A DNA stretch of 64,000 nt from Paraburkholderia silviterrae. Lineage in GTDB: Bacteria; Pseudomonadota; Gammaproteobacteria; Burkholderiales; Burkholderiaceae. How positions within the stretch are numbered: position 1 is the stretch's first letter; the number at the start of each line of letters is the position of its first letter. The stretch lies in contig NZ_SMRP01000005.1 in assembly GCF_004353915.1 (NCBI RefSeq), positions 225,769 through 289,768 of the forward strand, given 5' to 3'. Under the pieces are notes generated by a model that did not search any database, was not told where the DNA came from, and saw only the letters and a program-made list of their open reading frames with translations. A program made the translations under genes and the position numbers. Positions 35,506 to 42,797 of this stretch are shown here, piece by piece.

Positions 35506-35937
35506 TCACCCGCGTTCGTCAGCAGCCGCGCCAAAATACACGGCGAGCCAGACCGAGGGCGCCGCCGTGTCGGTCCACGCCACGCGGTGCCGGCAGTGCG
35601 CGGGAATATGCATGTAGTCGCCGGGGCGCATCGGGTGGCGCGCGCCGCCTTGCGCTTCGAATTCCAGCTCCGCCGCGCCCGCGAGCAAAACCACCCACTC
35701 GTCGCGCGGATCGTCGTACCAGAACCCTTCCGGACTCGCCTGCCCCGTCGAGACGATCCGTTCGATCAGCACGCCGGCTCGCGCGACGAGCCGCTCGAAA
35801 CGCTCGTCGTGCGCGCCGGCTTCGATGCCCGCGTAGAGGTTGCCGCCCAGTGCATTGCCTGATGCATTGCCTGATGCGTTGCCTGATGCGTTGCCAGCGC
35901 GGTCGTCGGCATGCGCGTGCTCGCCGGGCGCGCTCAT
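35506..35937 (-). CDS. Cupin-domain protein
   Basis: 143-residue small cupin. The double-stranded beta-helix spans WYDDPRDEWVVLLAGAAELEFE...LRPGDYMHIPAHCRHRVAWT-like sequence, with the metal-type residues E (DEWVV) and H in HIPAHCRHRV. The N-terminus carries four copies of a 12-bp repeat encoding Gly-Asn-Ala-Ser(Leu) (35851-35895). Its ATG overlaps the stop of the upstream flavoprotein gene as ATGA, so translational coupling and a shared function are likely. Ligand or reaction unknown. Confidence 0.85.
   Translation of the reverse strand: MSAPGEHAHADDRAGNASGNASGNASGNALGGNLYAGIEAGAHDERFERLVARAGVLIERIVSTGQASPEGFWYDDPRDEWVVLLAGAAELEFEAQGGARHPMRPGDYMHIPAHCRHRVAWTDTAAPSVWLAVYFGAAADERG
35851..35895. 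repeat. 12-bp tandem repeat in the cupin N-terminus
   Basis: About 3.75 head-to-tail copies of TGC(A/G)TTGCCTGA. Unit changes keep the reading frame and would lengthen or shorten a Gly-Asn-Ala-Ser linker. Confidence 0.9.
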
Positions 35938-37412
35938 GCGAGCGGCCTCAGTCCGTCAAGCAAGGTCGGGACCAGTTCGCTCACTGTCGGGTGAATGTGC
36001 ATCGCATATTCGAGCGTCGTGTACGGCGCGTCGGCGGTCATCGAGTCGATGAACGTGTGGATCGCCTCGTCGCCTTCTATGCCGAAAATCGTCGCACCAA
36101 GAATGCGCCGCGTTTGTGCATCGACCAGCGCCTTCATGAATCCGTCCGTCTCGCCGCGCTCGCGCGCGCGGCCGACGCGCGACATCGGCATCGTCGCGAT
36201 CAGCGCGGGCCGCCTGCTTGCGCGTACCTCGCGCTCGCTCAATCCCACGCGCGCAAGCGGCGGATCCACGAATACGGCATAGGCCGGAATGCGCGCGTCG
36301 GCACTGCGCGGCACGCCGTCGAGCAAGTTCGCCGCGACGATCTGGTAATCGTCGTACGAGGTATGCGTGAACGCCCCGCGCCCGTTCACGTCGCCAAGGG
36401 CCCACACCCCTGGCACGCGCGTGCGCAGTTCTCCGTCGACGGGGATGAGGCCGTGTTCGTCTCGCTCGATGCCTGCCGCGTCGAGCCCGAGATCGTCGGT
36501 ATTCGGAATGCGGCCTGTGGCGAACAGCAGATGCGAGACATCGAGCGCTTCGCGCTCGAGCTCGATACGTATGCCGTCCGGGTGCGCGGCGCCCGCCGCC
36601 GCGCTTGCGCCAACCACACCGGCGGCGCCGCTCGCGCCCAGCGGCGCCACGCTGCGCGGCGCGTTGCCGAAGCGAAACTCCACGCCTTCGTGCGCAAGCA
36701 CATCCTGAACGGCCTGCGCGACATCATCGTCTTCGCGCGCCAGAATGCGCTCCCCACGCACGAGCACCGTCACGCGGCTGCCGAAACGGCGAAACACCTG
36801 CGCAAATTCGAGCGCCACATAGCTGCCGCCGACAATCGCCAGATGCGCCGGCAATGTCTCCAAAGCGAGCATCGTCGAGTTGGTTTCGTATCGGATACGC
36901 TTGAGCCCGGGCAGCTCGGGCACAGCGGCGCGCGTTCCGGTATTGATGAAGATCTCGGGCGCTTCGAGCGCCGCCGTTTCGCCGCCCGCCAACGTCACAC
37001 TGACCGTATGCGCACCGGTGAAACGTGCATGCCCCTGCAGCACCGTCACGTTGGGTGCATTGCGCAGCCAGCGCTCGACACCATCACGCGACGCGCCAAT
37101 GATGCGGTCTTTACGCTCTTTCACGAACGCGAGATCGACGCTCACTTCGGCGCCTTGCGCGCCGTTTTCCGCGCCACCGGGCGCGGCATTGCCGATCCGC
37201 ACGCCGAAGTCGGCCGCGTGGCGCGCCACATGCGCGGCACGCGCGCAGGCCACATAGGCCTTGGTCGGCGTGCAACCGACATTCACGCAAGTGCCACCGA
37301 ACGCCGCGCGCTCGATCACCGCCGTCTTGCGTCCGCTGGCTCCGAGCCGCACCGCTAGCGGCGGACCGCTCTGCCCCGTGCCGATCACGATCGCATCGAA
37401 ACGCTGTGCCAT
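35934..37412 (-). CDS. FAD-dependent pyridine nucleotide-disulfide oxidoreductase (MerA-like)
   Basis: 492-residue flavoprotein of the glutathione/mercuric reductase superfamily. FAD-binding GTGQSGPPLA is followed by the redox-active pair GGTCVNVGCTPTK, the NAD(P) motif IVGGSYVALEFAQVF, a second FAD motif VWALGDVNG and the C-terminal dimer motif HIHPTVSELVPTLL, whose His is the usual catalytic base. It lacks the C-terminal Cys pair and the HMA domain of mercuric reductase, so mercury reduction is unlikely. An Ala/Gly-rich insertion lies near residues 265-285. It is coupled to the cupin gene (4-bp overlap). The physiological disulfide or quinone substrate is unknown. Confidence 0.88.
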   Translation of the reverse strand: MAQRFDAIVIGTGQSGPPLAVRLGASGRKTAVIERAAFGGTCVNVGCTPTKAYVACARAAHVARHAADFGVRIGNAAPGGAENGAQGAEVSVDLAFVKERKDRIIGASRDGVERWLRNAPNVTVLQGHARFTGAHTVSVTLAGGETAALEAPEIFINTGTRAAVPELPGLKRIRYETNSTMLALETLPAHLAIVGGSYVALEFAQVFRRFGSRVTVLVRGERILAREDDDVAQAVQDVLAHEGVEFRFGNAPRSVAPLGASGAAGVVGASAAAGAAHPDGIRIELEREALDVSHLLFATGRIPNTDDLGLDAAGIERDEHGLIPVDGELRTRVPGVWALGDVNGRGAFTHTSYDDYQIVAANLLDGVPRSADARIPAYAVFVDPPLARVGLSEREVRASRRPALIATMPMSRVGRARERGETDGFMKALVDAQTRRILGATIFGIEGDEAIHTFIDSMTADAPYTTLEYAMHIHPTVSELVPTLLDGLRPLA

Positions 37413-37580
37413 GCCGACCTCCTTCTCGCGAAACGTCGTGCCGCTCGCCTGCGGGCATCACGTTCGCGCCATCTTACGCCGGCAACTCAAGCGCCGCGCG
37501 TGAACGCGCGATTCCGTCGTGCATCGGCAGCCGGCGCGACAAAGCGGTCAAAACATCGGGATTTCCAATCGGAAAATGAG

Positions 37581-37614
37581 AAAAAAAGAGCCGCCCCGAA
37601 TCATGAGGCGGCTC
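37581..37614 (-). terminator. Terminator for the small gene at 37.7 kb
   Basis: Minus-strand stem GAGCCGCC...GGCGGCTC followed by seven T, about 105 bp past the stop of the 69-residue gene. It supports a real transcript there. Confidence 0.85.
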
Positions 37615-37721
37615 ACAGGGTGACGTCACAACAGCAAACGGGCGAAGCCGCTGCGCGTCGGGGGAGAGTCGTAAAACGGTATGCTGTCTTTGGCCTGTCC
37701 GCAGCTCGAAGGAAAATCGGA

Positions 37722-37931
37722 TCAGTGAACGCGTTCAGCCTGCGCAGCACATTCATGGCTTGCGCACCAGAGTTCGCGCGAACGCTGCAGCGCCGCGCGT
37801 GCACCGCGCGTCGCCACCATCAATCCGATCTGGCCCATATTGAAGTCGAGCGACACCATCAGCTGCATCAGGTCCACCATCGGCAGAACCAGGGCTGGCT
37901 GATACAGCTGTCGTTCGATAAAGGACTTCAT
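37722..37931 (-). CDS. Hypothetical 69-residue protein
   Basis: I do not recognise this protein. It starts MKSFIERQLYQPALVLPMVDLMQLMV, a Met- and Leu-rich amphipathic stretch repeating LP/LMQ/LMV, then NMGQIGLMVATRGARAALQ, with two Cys near the C-terminus. There is no clear signal peptide and it is probably helical. It has a good GGGAGCC ribosome site, and an intrinsic terminator lies downstream, which argues that it is a genuine gene. The frame stays open another 45 codons upstream without a better start. Confidence 0.55.
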   Translation of the reverse strand: MKSFIERQLYQPALVLPMVDLMQLMVSLDFNMGQIGLMVATRGARAALQRSRELWCASHECAAQAERVH

Positions 37932-38125
37932 GACGGCTCCCGCTTGAACCGCCGAGCCATCATGACGCAGCGGTATATCCATGAGAGCCATTCTAGGAAT
38001 GTAGCGTCTGCCGATAAATGGCCCAGACGCGAAGTCACTTGTCGCTAAACGCGAACAATCGGGCAAACAGCAGCGCTAACAACGGGACAGAACGATCAGC
38101 GGGTCCGCACGCGCGGCCCCGCGGC

Positions 38126-38740
38126 TCACTCGAGCGGCGTCGCCACGAACTCGGGCAGCGCTTCGGCGCGGGCGGAGTGCGCGGCGAGCGCCGGATAGCG
38201 CGCGGGGTCCGCAACGCCCGGCAAGATGTGCTGCGTGAAGCGCCAGGCCACTGCGGCCGTGATGTCGGCCTGCGTGATCCGCCCCGCACACAGCCAGCCC
38301 GCACGGCCGCCCAGCAGCTGGTCGAGCACGGCATACGCAGCGTGCATCTGCGCATTGACGCGCTCGAACCACGGCTCGTGCTGACGCTCCTCGGGCCGCA
38401 ACTGGCGCTCGTACACCTGCTGCACCGTCTTCTCCATGGCCGCCAGCGCGAACCCGTTCACACGCAGCGCGAAGGTACGCTCCTGCGATTCTTCCGGCAT
38501 GAGGCGCCGCACCGCCGGGACCTTGCGGTCGAGGTAGTCGAGGATGAGCGTGGAATCGATCAGCAGCGTGCCATCGTCGTCGATGAAGGTCGGGGCTTTC
38601 ACGACCGGGTTGATCTGCGCGAACTCGTCGTAGTGCCTGAACACCGACACGCTGCGATGCTCGAACGGCATCCCGAGCACGTGCAACGAAATTGCGACAC
38701 GGCGCACATACGGGGAATCCATCATGCCAATCAACTGCAT
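38126..38740 (-). CDS. Glutathione S-transferase family protein
   Basis: 204-residue cytosolic GST. The N-terminal thioredoxin-like domain begins MQLIGMMDSPYVRRVAISLHVLGMPFEH, with Ser9 as the likely glutathione-activating residue. The cis-Pro motif is VVKAPTF, the gamma-Glu site is LIDSTLILDYL, and the C-terminal all-helical domain includes ITQADITAAVAWRF. The substrate is unknown. No partner gene is adjacent; the next 550 bp upstream are non-coding. Confidence 0.92.
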   Translation of the reverse strand: MQLIGMMDSPYVRRVAISLHVLGMPFEHRSVSVFRHYDEFAQINPVVKAPTFIDDDGTLLIDSTLILDYLDRKVPAVRRLMPEESQERTFALRVNGFALAAMEKTVQQVYERQLRPEERQHEPWFERVNAQMHAAYAVLDQLLGGRAGWLCAGRITQADITAAVAWRFTQHILPGVADPARYPALAAHSARAEALPEFVATPLE

Positions 38741-39292
38741 TGCTTCACCTCGTACAAGAAAAGGGGACCGGACAGCCGATAGTGCAGCATCGGCGGATGC
38801 ATTTCAAGATCAGCAAGGCGGTCCTCGCAATCGACCGTTCTCGACCTGCGACCACCTTGTTCGCTCCAGAAAAACAGTGCCTGATTCCATGAGCCGGAGC
38901 GAGCGTCGCCGGGAATATTGCGTGACGGCACCGCGAAAACTGATCGATATCAAACATCAAATGGGGCCAAACGTAGCCGTGTCGATGTGCCACGCAAGAT
39001 TTATTTTGTCCGGCGCTACATTCGTTAGCTGACGTCCCGCGTGACGCGACGCGCCATTGTTGCGCCGCAATGTCCCCGACTGTCGCGATCCGTCACCATG
39101 CGGCTGCTCGCACAGCCGCGCCACGTAAGGCTCGACGTGTCGCAGGTCGCAACACAAGGACGCCGAAGTATTACTCGCCCTGCATTTCAAGGGGTTTTCG
39201 CTCGCCGCATGTGCTGCACTGCATCGCCGGGAAACTCCTGGATTCGTACGCCGAAAGGCTGAGATAGTCTGACTGCACTAGGAGACGAAATC
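38741..39292. other. 550-bp non-coding region
   Basis: No gene is supported. The stretch 38930-39020 is noticeably more AT-rich and contains CTGAT-CGAT-ATCAA (38940-38953), one base off the FNR/Anr dyad TTGAT-N4-ATCAA. It may hold the GST promoter (minus strand) and one for the small gene at 39293. Confidence 0.4.
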
Positions 39293-39541
39293 ATGAGACA
39301 AGCATTCAATGTTGGCGTTGTCATCGTCCTCGCACTGCTCCTCGGGAACCGGGTCATGACACGCGTGCAGGCGCACGAGAGTGGCTCGCTCACCTGCTCG
39401 AAGGGTTCGGAACTCGTCCGACTGGACGCGCTGGCGCGCGGATTCACCGCCGTCGGCGCACGCAGCCAGGGAGAAAATTTCCTCTCGTCCTGCCTCGTCT
39501 CCGGCCAGGCACAAGTCGGCGATATCGTCGCGCACGACTAA
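39293..39541 (+). CDS. Small secreted hypothetical protein
   Basis: 82 residues, no family recognised. An N-terminal hydrophobic segment (FNVGVVIVLALLLGN) followed by RVQAHES looks like a signal peptide with AHA/QAH-type cleavage. The mature part has exactly two cysteines (C35 and C67), suited to one disulfide in the periplasm. A good AGGAGACG ribosome site lies before the ATG. A GC-rich hairpin (39566-39583, CGCCCCGC-GT-GCGGGGCG) without a T-run follows the stop. Confidence 0.6.
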   Translation: MRQAFNVGVVIVLALLLGNRVMTRVQAHESGSLTCSKGSELVRLDALARGFTAVGARSQGENFLSSCLVSGQAQVGDIVAHD

Positions 39542-39973
39542 GTCCCCCCCTCGCACCGTCCCGGACGCCCCGCGTGCGGGGCGCGCCGCGAACGGCAAGC
39601 ACAAGCTTGCGCGGTGTTCCCGCGCGGCGTGCACACGGGCTTGGCACGTTCCGTGACATAGACACACGTCGCTGACGCGTTGGCTGCACAATCCCTGCGC
39701 GCGCGCTTTGGTATCTGCGCTAAAGCGTCCAGGCAGGTTCGTCAGCGGTCCGGGATCCCGGACCGCACGCACCACAACGCGCTAGCCCTGCGCGGGCGGT
39801 GCCACCGGCTCTTCAGAGCCGATCGCCACTTTCACAGTGCCCTCGCCCGCCCCCAACAGCGCGCGTCGATAAACCCCATGCCCCGATCTGCAAAGGACGT
39901 TAATTAACAATTCCTTCGAGTTGCCAATGCGCATGTTTGGCGGCGACAATGGTGCGCGATCAGGAGGAATTTT
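39542..39973. other. Non-coding region with palindromes
   Basis: Holds the GC hairpin at 39566-39583 and the 22-bp perfect palindrome described separately. I can support no gene here. Confidence 0.4.
39745..39766. repeat. 22-bp perfect palindrome
   Basis: Arms GCGGTCCGGGA and TCCCGGACCGC with no spacer. There is no T-run, so a rho-independent terminator is unlikely; could be a dimeric protein site or an RNA hairpin. Confidence 0.8.
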
Positions 39974-40246
39974 ATGAAAGGCAGCATCGTGTTGCTTGGC
40001 CTTAGCATGTTGGCGGCATGTACGTCGGTAACCGGTGTGAATTCGAGACAGGATGGGCATCTTTCGGTAACGAGCCGTGCGCGCTGGGACATCATCTCGT
40101 GGAACCGCGTGCGCAGCGCCGGCTTCAAGGAAGCACAGGCGTATTGCGACAAGCAGCATAAGGAGATGCACGCAGTCGAAGTGCACAGCGAAGGCCTGCG
40201 AGGTGTCACCGCGCAAACAGTAGAGGTAATCTTCGACTGCATCTGA
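39974..40246 (+). CDS. Small lipoprotein, hypothetical
   Basis: 90 residues with a lipoprotein signal MKGSIVLLGLSMLAAC; the lipobox LAAC puts the acylated Cys at position 16. The mature part has RARWDIISWNRVRSAGFKEAQAYCDKQ and two further Cys (58 and 89). The ribosome site AGGAGGA is near-consensus. It resembles many short orphan Burkholderiales lipoproteins, but I cannot assign a family or function. Confidence 0.7.
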   Translation: MKGSIVLLGLSMLAACTSVTGVNSRQDGHLSVTSRARWDIISWNRVRSAGFKEAQAYCDKQHKEMHAVEVHSEGLRGVTAQTVEVIFDCI

Positions 40247-40416
40247 TTCGACTCCCGCCGTGCCGTACAGCCCCGCCCATCAAGCACTTCCCCGGTCAGC
40301 ATCGTGTTTGCCACACAAATATTGCGTAATCGCAATAGTTTGTTGTCGTTCCCCCTGATACTCAATTCGCATCCCGCAGATACACTGACGTGTAACGTTT
40401 TGTTCCGGCATGTATC

Positions 40417-40518
40417 ATGCTCACCACCTTTTTCATTGTGTCGCCCTTGGCGATTGCCGCGCTGTTCGGCTTTGCGCGGCTCGTCAATCCGCGTACCGGC
40501 CAGATCGGCAGCCGCTGA
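40417..40518 (+). CDS. Possible 33-residue membrane peptide
   Basis: Short open frame beginning MLTTFFIVSPLAIAALFGFARLV, a single hydrophobic helix, then NPRTGQIGSR. The hydrophobic-then-basic layout fits a small single-pass membrane protein. There is no convincing ribosome site, so this is tentative. Confidence 0.3.
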   Translation: MLTTFFIVSPLAIAALFGFARLVNPRTGQIGSR

Positions 40519-40699
40519 GCGCACCGTCGCCGCCTGAGGCCGCCAGGCTGGCGCCCGGCGTCATGCGCGTGTCTGCACGCGGGTGGGCACTTGCGGCACG
40601 CCGGATCATCGCCCCTTCCCCTCCTCAGCCTCGCCCCATTGCTGCGCGCGCGAACGCACGCCCCATACAGGACATTCCAGTAACGCCAGGAAGCAGCAA

Positions 40700-40737
40700 C
40701 AAAAAACCCGCGAAGCTTTACGCTTTCGCGGGTTTCA
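40700..40737 (-). terminator. Terminator of the tRNA-Leu gene
   Basis: Minus-strand stem AACCCGCGAAAGC-GTAAA-GCTTCGCGGGTT (one bulged A) followed by six T, starting about 32 nt past the tRNA 3' end. A second hairpin TTCCAGCG/CGCTGGAA sits between tRNA and terminator (40741-40761). Confidence 0.92.
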
Positions 40738-40768
40738 GGATTCCAGCGGAACGCGCTGGAACGATTCT

Positions 40769-41138
40769 TGGTGCCGGCGACCGGAATCGAACCGGTAAGC
40801 CGTGAGGCGGCGGATTTTCGTCACACTACGTCTTTCGACGCCATCCGCAAGGTTCTTGCGGGTGTTCGTGCGCTGGACTATGCCTTCGCCCTAGCCATGT
40901 AGCGCGCGGTCAAGCCGCACCTTGGCCTTAGGCGCCCCCCGTCTAGTCTCTACACCTTCCAGGCTGGCGCGCATCGCGTCAGCCGGCTTGGCTCGGCGTC
41001 GCCTCGGCGCAATGCGCGCTCGCGCACCGCAAAGTCCAGGGGTTTCGCCGAATTTGAGGGGTTCTGCACCGGCCGTTTCCGGCTGGGCACTCAATCTAGT
41101 TTTAAGTCCGCTATGTTTACCAATTTCATCACGCCGGC
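40769..41138 (-). tRNA. tRNA-Leu(UAA) interrupted by a group I intron
   Basis: Split tRNA gene on the minus strand. The 35-nt 5' exon (41138-41104) begins GCCGGCGTGATG and contains the D-loop AAATTGGTAAAC. The 50-nt 3' exon (40818-40769) begins AAAATCCGCC, has T-arm ACCGG-TTCGATT-CCGGT and acceptor strand CGCCGGC, then A and encoded CCA. Joined, they give anticodon stem GCGGA/TCCGC with loop CTTAAAA, anticodon UAA. The long variable arm fits leucine tRNA. The intervening 285 nt break the anticodon between U34 and A35, the classic position in cyanobacterial tRNA-Leu(UAA). The tRNA decodes UUA/UUG. Promoter and terminator are present. Confidence 0.93.
40819..41103 (-). ncRNA. Group I self-splicing intron, 285 nt, no ORF
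   Basis: Between the exons. It starts after a U (5' exon ...GGACTT) and ends in G, as group I introns do. An internal guide GAGT pairs with exon ACTT, giving the U-G wobble at the splice site. Core elements read on the minus strand: P4/J region TTCGGCGAAACC pairing with CGCCGAGCCAAGCC (Q), R element GTGTAGAGACTAGACGG (40957-40939 region), and S element GCATAGTCC. R and S form P7, the guanosine site (GACTA/TAGTC). P9 is GCGTC-GAAA-GACGT; a GAAA-capped stem GCCG-GAAA-CGGC fits P2. These resemble the IC3 introns of cyanobacterial tRNA-Leu. There is no homing endonuclease. Confidence 0.92.
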
Positions 41139-41150
41139 AAGGCGGACGCG

Positions 41151-41180
41151 ATTCTACCACTGCCCCGCGCGCCCTCCCAA
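41151..41180 (-). promoter_or_regulatory. Promoter of the tRNA-Leu gene
   Basis: Minus strand: -35 TTGGGA (41180-41175), 18 bp, -10 TAGAAT (41156-41151), then a GC-rich discriminator CGCGTCCGCC as in stringently controlled tRNA promoters. Confidence 0.75.
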
Positions 41181-41230
41181 GCGCCCCGCGTCATCGGGCG
41201 GTCATACGCGCTTTCCATAATCGGCCCATC

Positions 41231-41242
41231 GAAAACGTTTAC
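41231..41242. promoter_or_regulatory. LacI/GalR-type operator, likely autoregulatory
   Basis: GAAAACGTTTAC has the central AAACGTTT shared by operators of this family. It lies 18 bp upstream of the LacI-type start, where binding would block its own transcription. Confidence 0.6.
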
Positions 41243-41260
41243 ATCGCTCGGGCCGCCAGC

Positions 41261-42322
41261 ATGACGTCAACCATCAAGGATGTCGCCGCACACGCGGGTT
41301 TTTCGATCGCCACCGTCTCGCGCGCGATCAACGCACCGCATACGGTCAATCCGGTCACGCTCGCCAAGGTGCGCGAGGCCATCGACGCACTCAAGTTCCG
41401 CCCGAGCCCGCTTGGCCGCCAGCTACGCGGCGAACGCACGCGCCTGATCGGCGTCGTGCTGCCCACGCTCGCCAATCCGGTGTTCGCCGAATGCCTGCAG
41501 GGCATCGAAGAGCTCGCGTGCGCACAGGGCTTCCGGCTCATGCTGATGACGACGCAATACGACGCACAGCGCGAGCGCCACGCAATCGAAACGTTGCGTG
41601 CGCAACGTGTTGAAGGCCTGATCCTGACCGTCGCCGACGCGGACACGCACCCGCTGCTCGACGAGCTCGATGCCAACGGCCCGCTCTATGTGCTCATGCA
41701 CAACGATACGAAGCGTCGCCCGTCGGTCTCGGTCGATAACCATCGGGCCGCCTTCGACGGCGTGCGCATGCTGATCGCCCACGGGCATCGGCGCATTCTC
41801 ATGCTGGCTGGCACGCTGGCCGCCTCCGACCGCGCCCGCCAGCGCCATGGGGGCTACGCACACGCGATGGAGCAGGCCGGGCTCACGCCGGCGCCCGCGC
41901 TCGAAGTCGACTTCCACGCCGAAGCGCTCGCGCCTTCGGTGCTCGCGCACCTGAGCGCGGGCCCAGCGCGGCCCACGGCCCTCTTTTGCAGTAACGACCT
42001 GCTCGCGATGGTGGTGATGCGCGGCCTGTGCCGTGCACGCCTGCGCGTGCCGCAGGACATGTCGATTCTCGGCTTCGACGGGCTCGCCATGGGCGAGTTG
42101 CTGGCGCCGCCGCTCGCGAGCATCGTCACGCCAAACGGCGAGATCGGGCGCGCCGCGTGGCAGCGGCTCATGGCGCGCATCGGTGGTGAGTACGCGGGCG
42201 CATCGCGCGGTCTTGCGTTGCCGCACACGCTGCGCGAGGGCGGCACGATTGCTGCCATTGCAGGCGCGTCGCTCTCCGCGGCGGCGGGTCAACGTTTCAT
42301 GCCCGGCCCGGCGCGTGCCTGA
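41261..42322 (+). CDS. LacI/GalR-family transcriptional regulator
   Basis: 353-residue repressor. The N-terminal helix-turn-helix STIKDVAAHAGFSIATVSRAINAPHTV and hinge RPSPLGRQLRGERT are canonical. The rest is a periplasmic-binding-protein-like effector domain (IGVVLPTLANPVFAECLQGIEE, VDNHRAAFDGVRMLIAHGHRRILMLAG, CSNDLLAMVVMRGL, ILGFDG). Ligands of this family are usually sugars or nucleosides; none can be inferred here because the downstream MFS gene is 475 bp away and of a general exporter type. An operator-like dyad lies upstream. It is divergent from tRNA-Leu. Confidence 0.93.
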   Translation: MTSTIKDVAAHAGFSIATVSRAINAPHTVNPVTLAKVREAIDALKFRPSPLGRQLRGERTRLIGVVLPTLANPVFAECLQGIEELACAQGFRLMLMTTQYDAQRERHAIETLRAQRVEGLILTVADADTHPLLDELDANGPLYVLMHNDTKRRPSVSVDNHRAAFDGVRMLIAHGHRRILMLAGTLAASDRARQRHGGYAHAMEQAGLTPAPALEVDFHAEALAPSVLAHLSAGPARPTALFCSNDLLAMVVMRGLCRARLRVPQDMSILGFDGLAMGELLAPPLASIVTPNGEIGRAAWQRLMARIGGEYAGASRGLALPHTLREGGTIAAIAGASLSAAAGQRFMPGPARA

Positions 42323-42797
42323 CGCTCGCCCACGCCGCGTGCCGCTGTCGATCAGCGTCTCGCGCGCAGGCCATCGCACGCCACGATTCGTTGTCCAGAC
42401 AATCGCCGTTTTGCATGCGACCGAAGTCCGTGCTGTGGCGCTAACGCCACTCGACAGCTCTACACCCGCTCCGATCAAAACCGGATCTCGCGCCCGGCGC
42501 GCCCCCCACTTTCACGCTCGCGCCGCCCGCGTTCGCGCTGCATCGCCATGACGAGACGAACGGCATCGTCACCCATCACGCGTACGTGGACGCGGCGGAT
42601 GGCTCTTGCCCGTTGCACGAGCCGTCGGCCGCGTCGATCGCGTAGTGCACATGTCAAACGCGGATCGAGACATGACCAGCACGATCGCACACGCTCCGGT
42701 ATGATCGGCACGCCCGGGCCCGTGCGGACAGCGTTCTATCTGCACGAGCCCGCTCCGCCTTTTTAGTACCCCGCCGGGCGCCGCCCGCACTGCGCAC
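42323..42797. other. 475-bp gap without a supported gene
   Basis: Short open frames exist on both strands but lack ribosome sites and protein-like composition. The last 100 bp probably hold the promoter of the MFS gene; no clear hexamers. Confidence 0.4.

Noticed and set aside
35934..37412. Mercuric reductase (merA) for the flavoprotein
   Set aside because: The N-terminal HMA domain, the C-terminal Cys pair and any mer neighbours are missing.
40769..41138. First reading as a tmRNA or as a damaged tRNA
   Set aside because: There is no Ala acceptor G-U pair or tag-peptide frame, and the exons join into a full tRNA-Leu(UAA) with group I elements between them.
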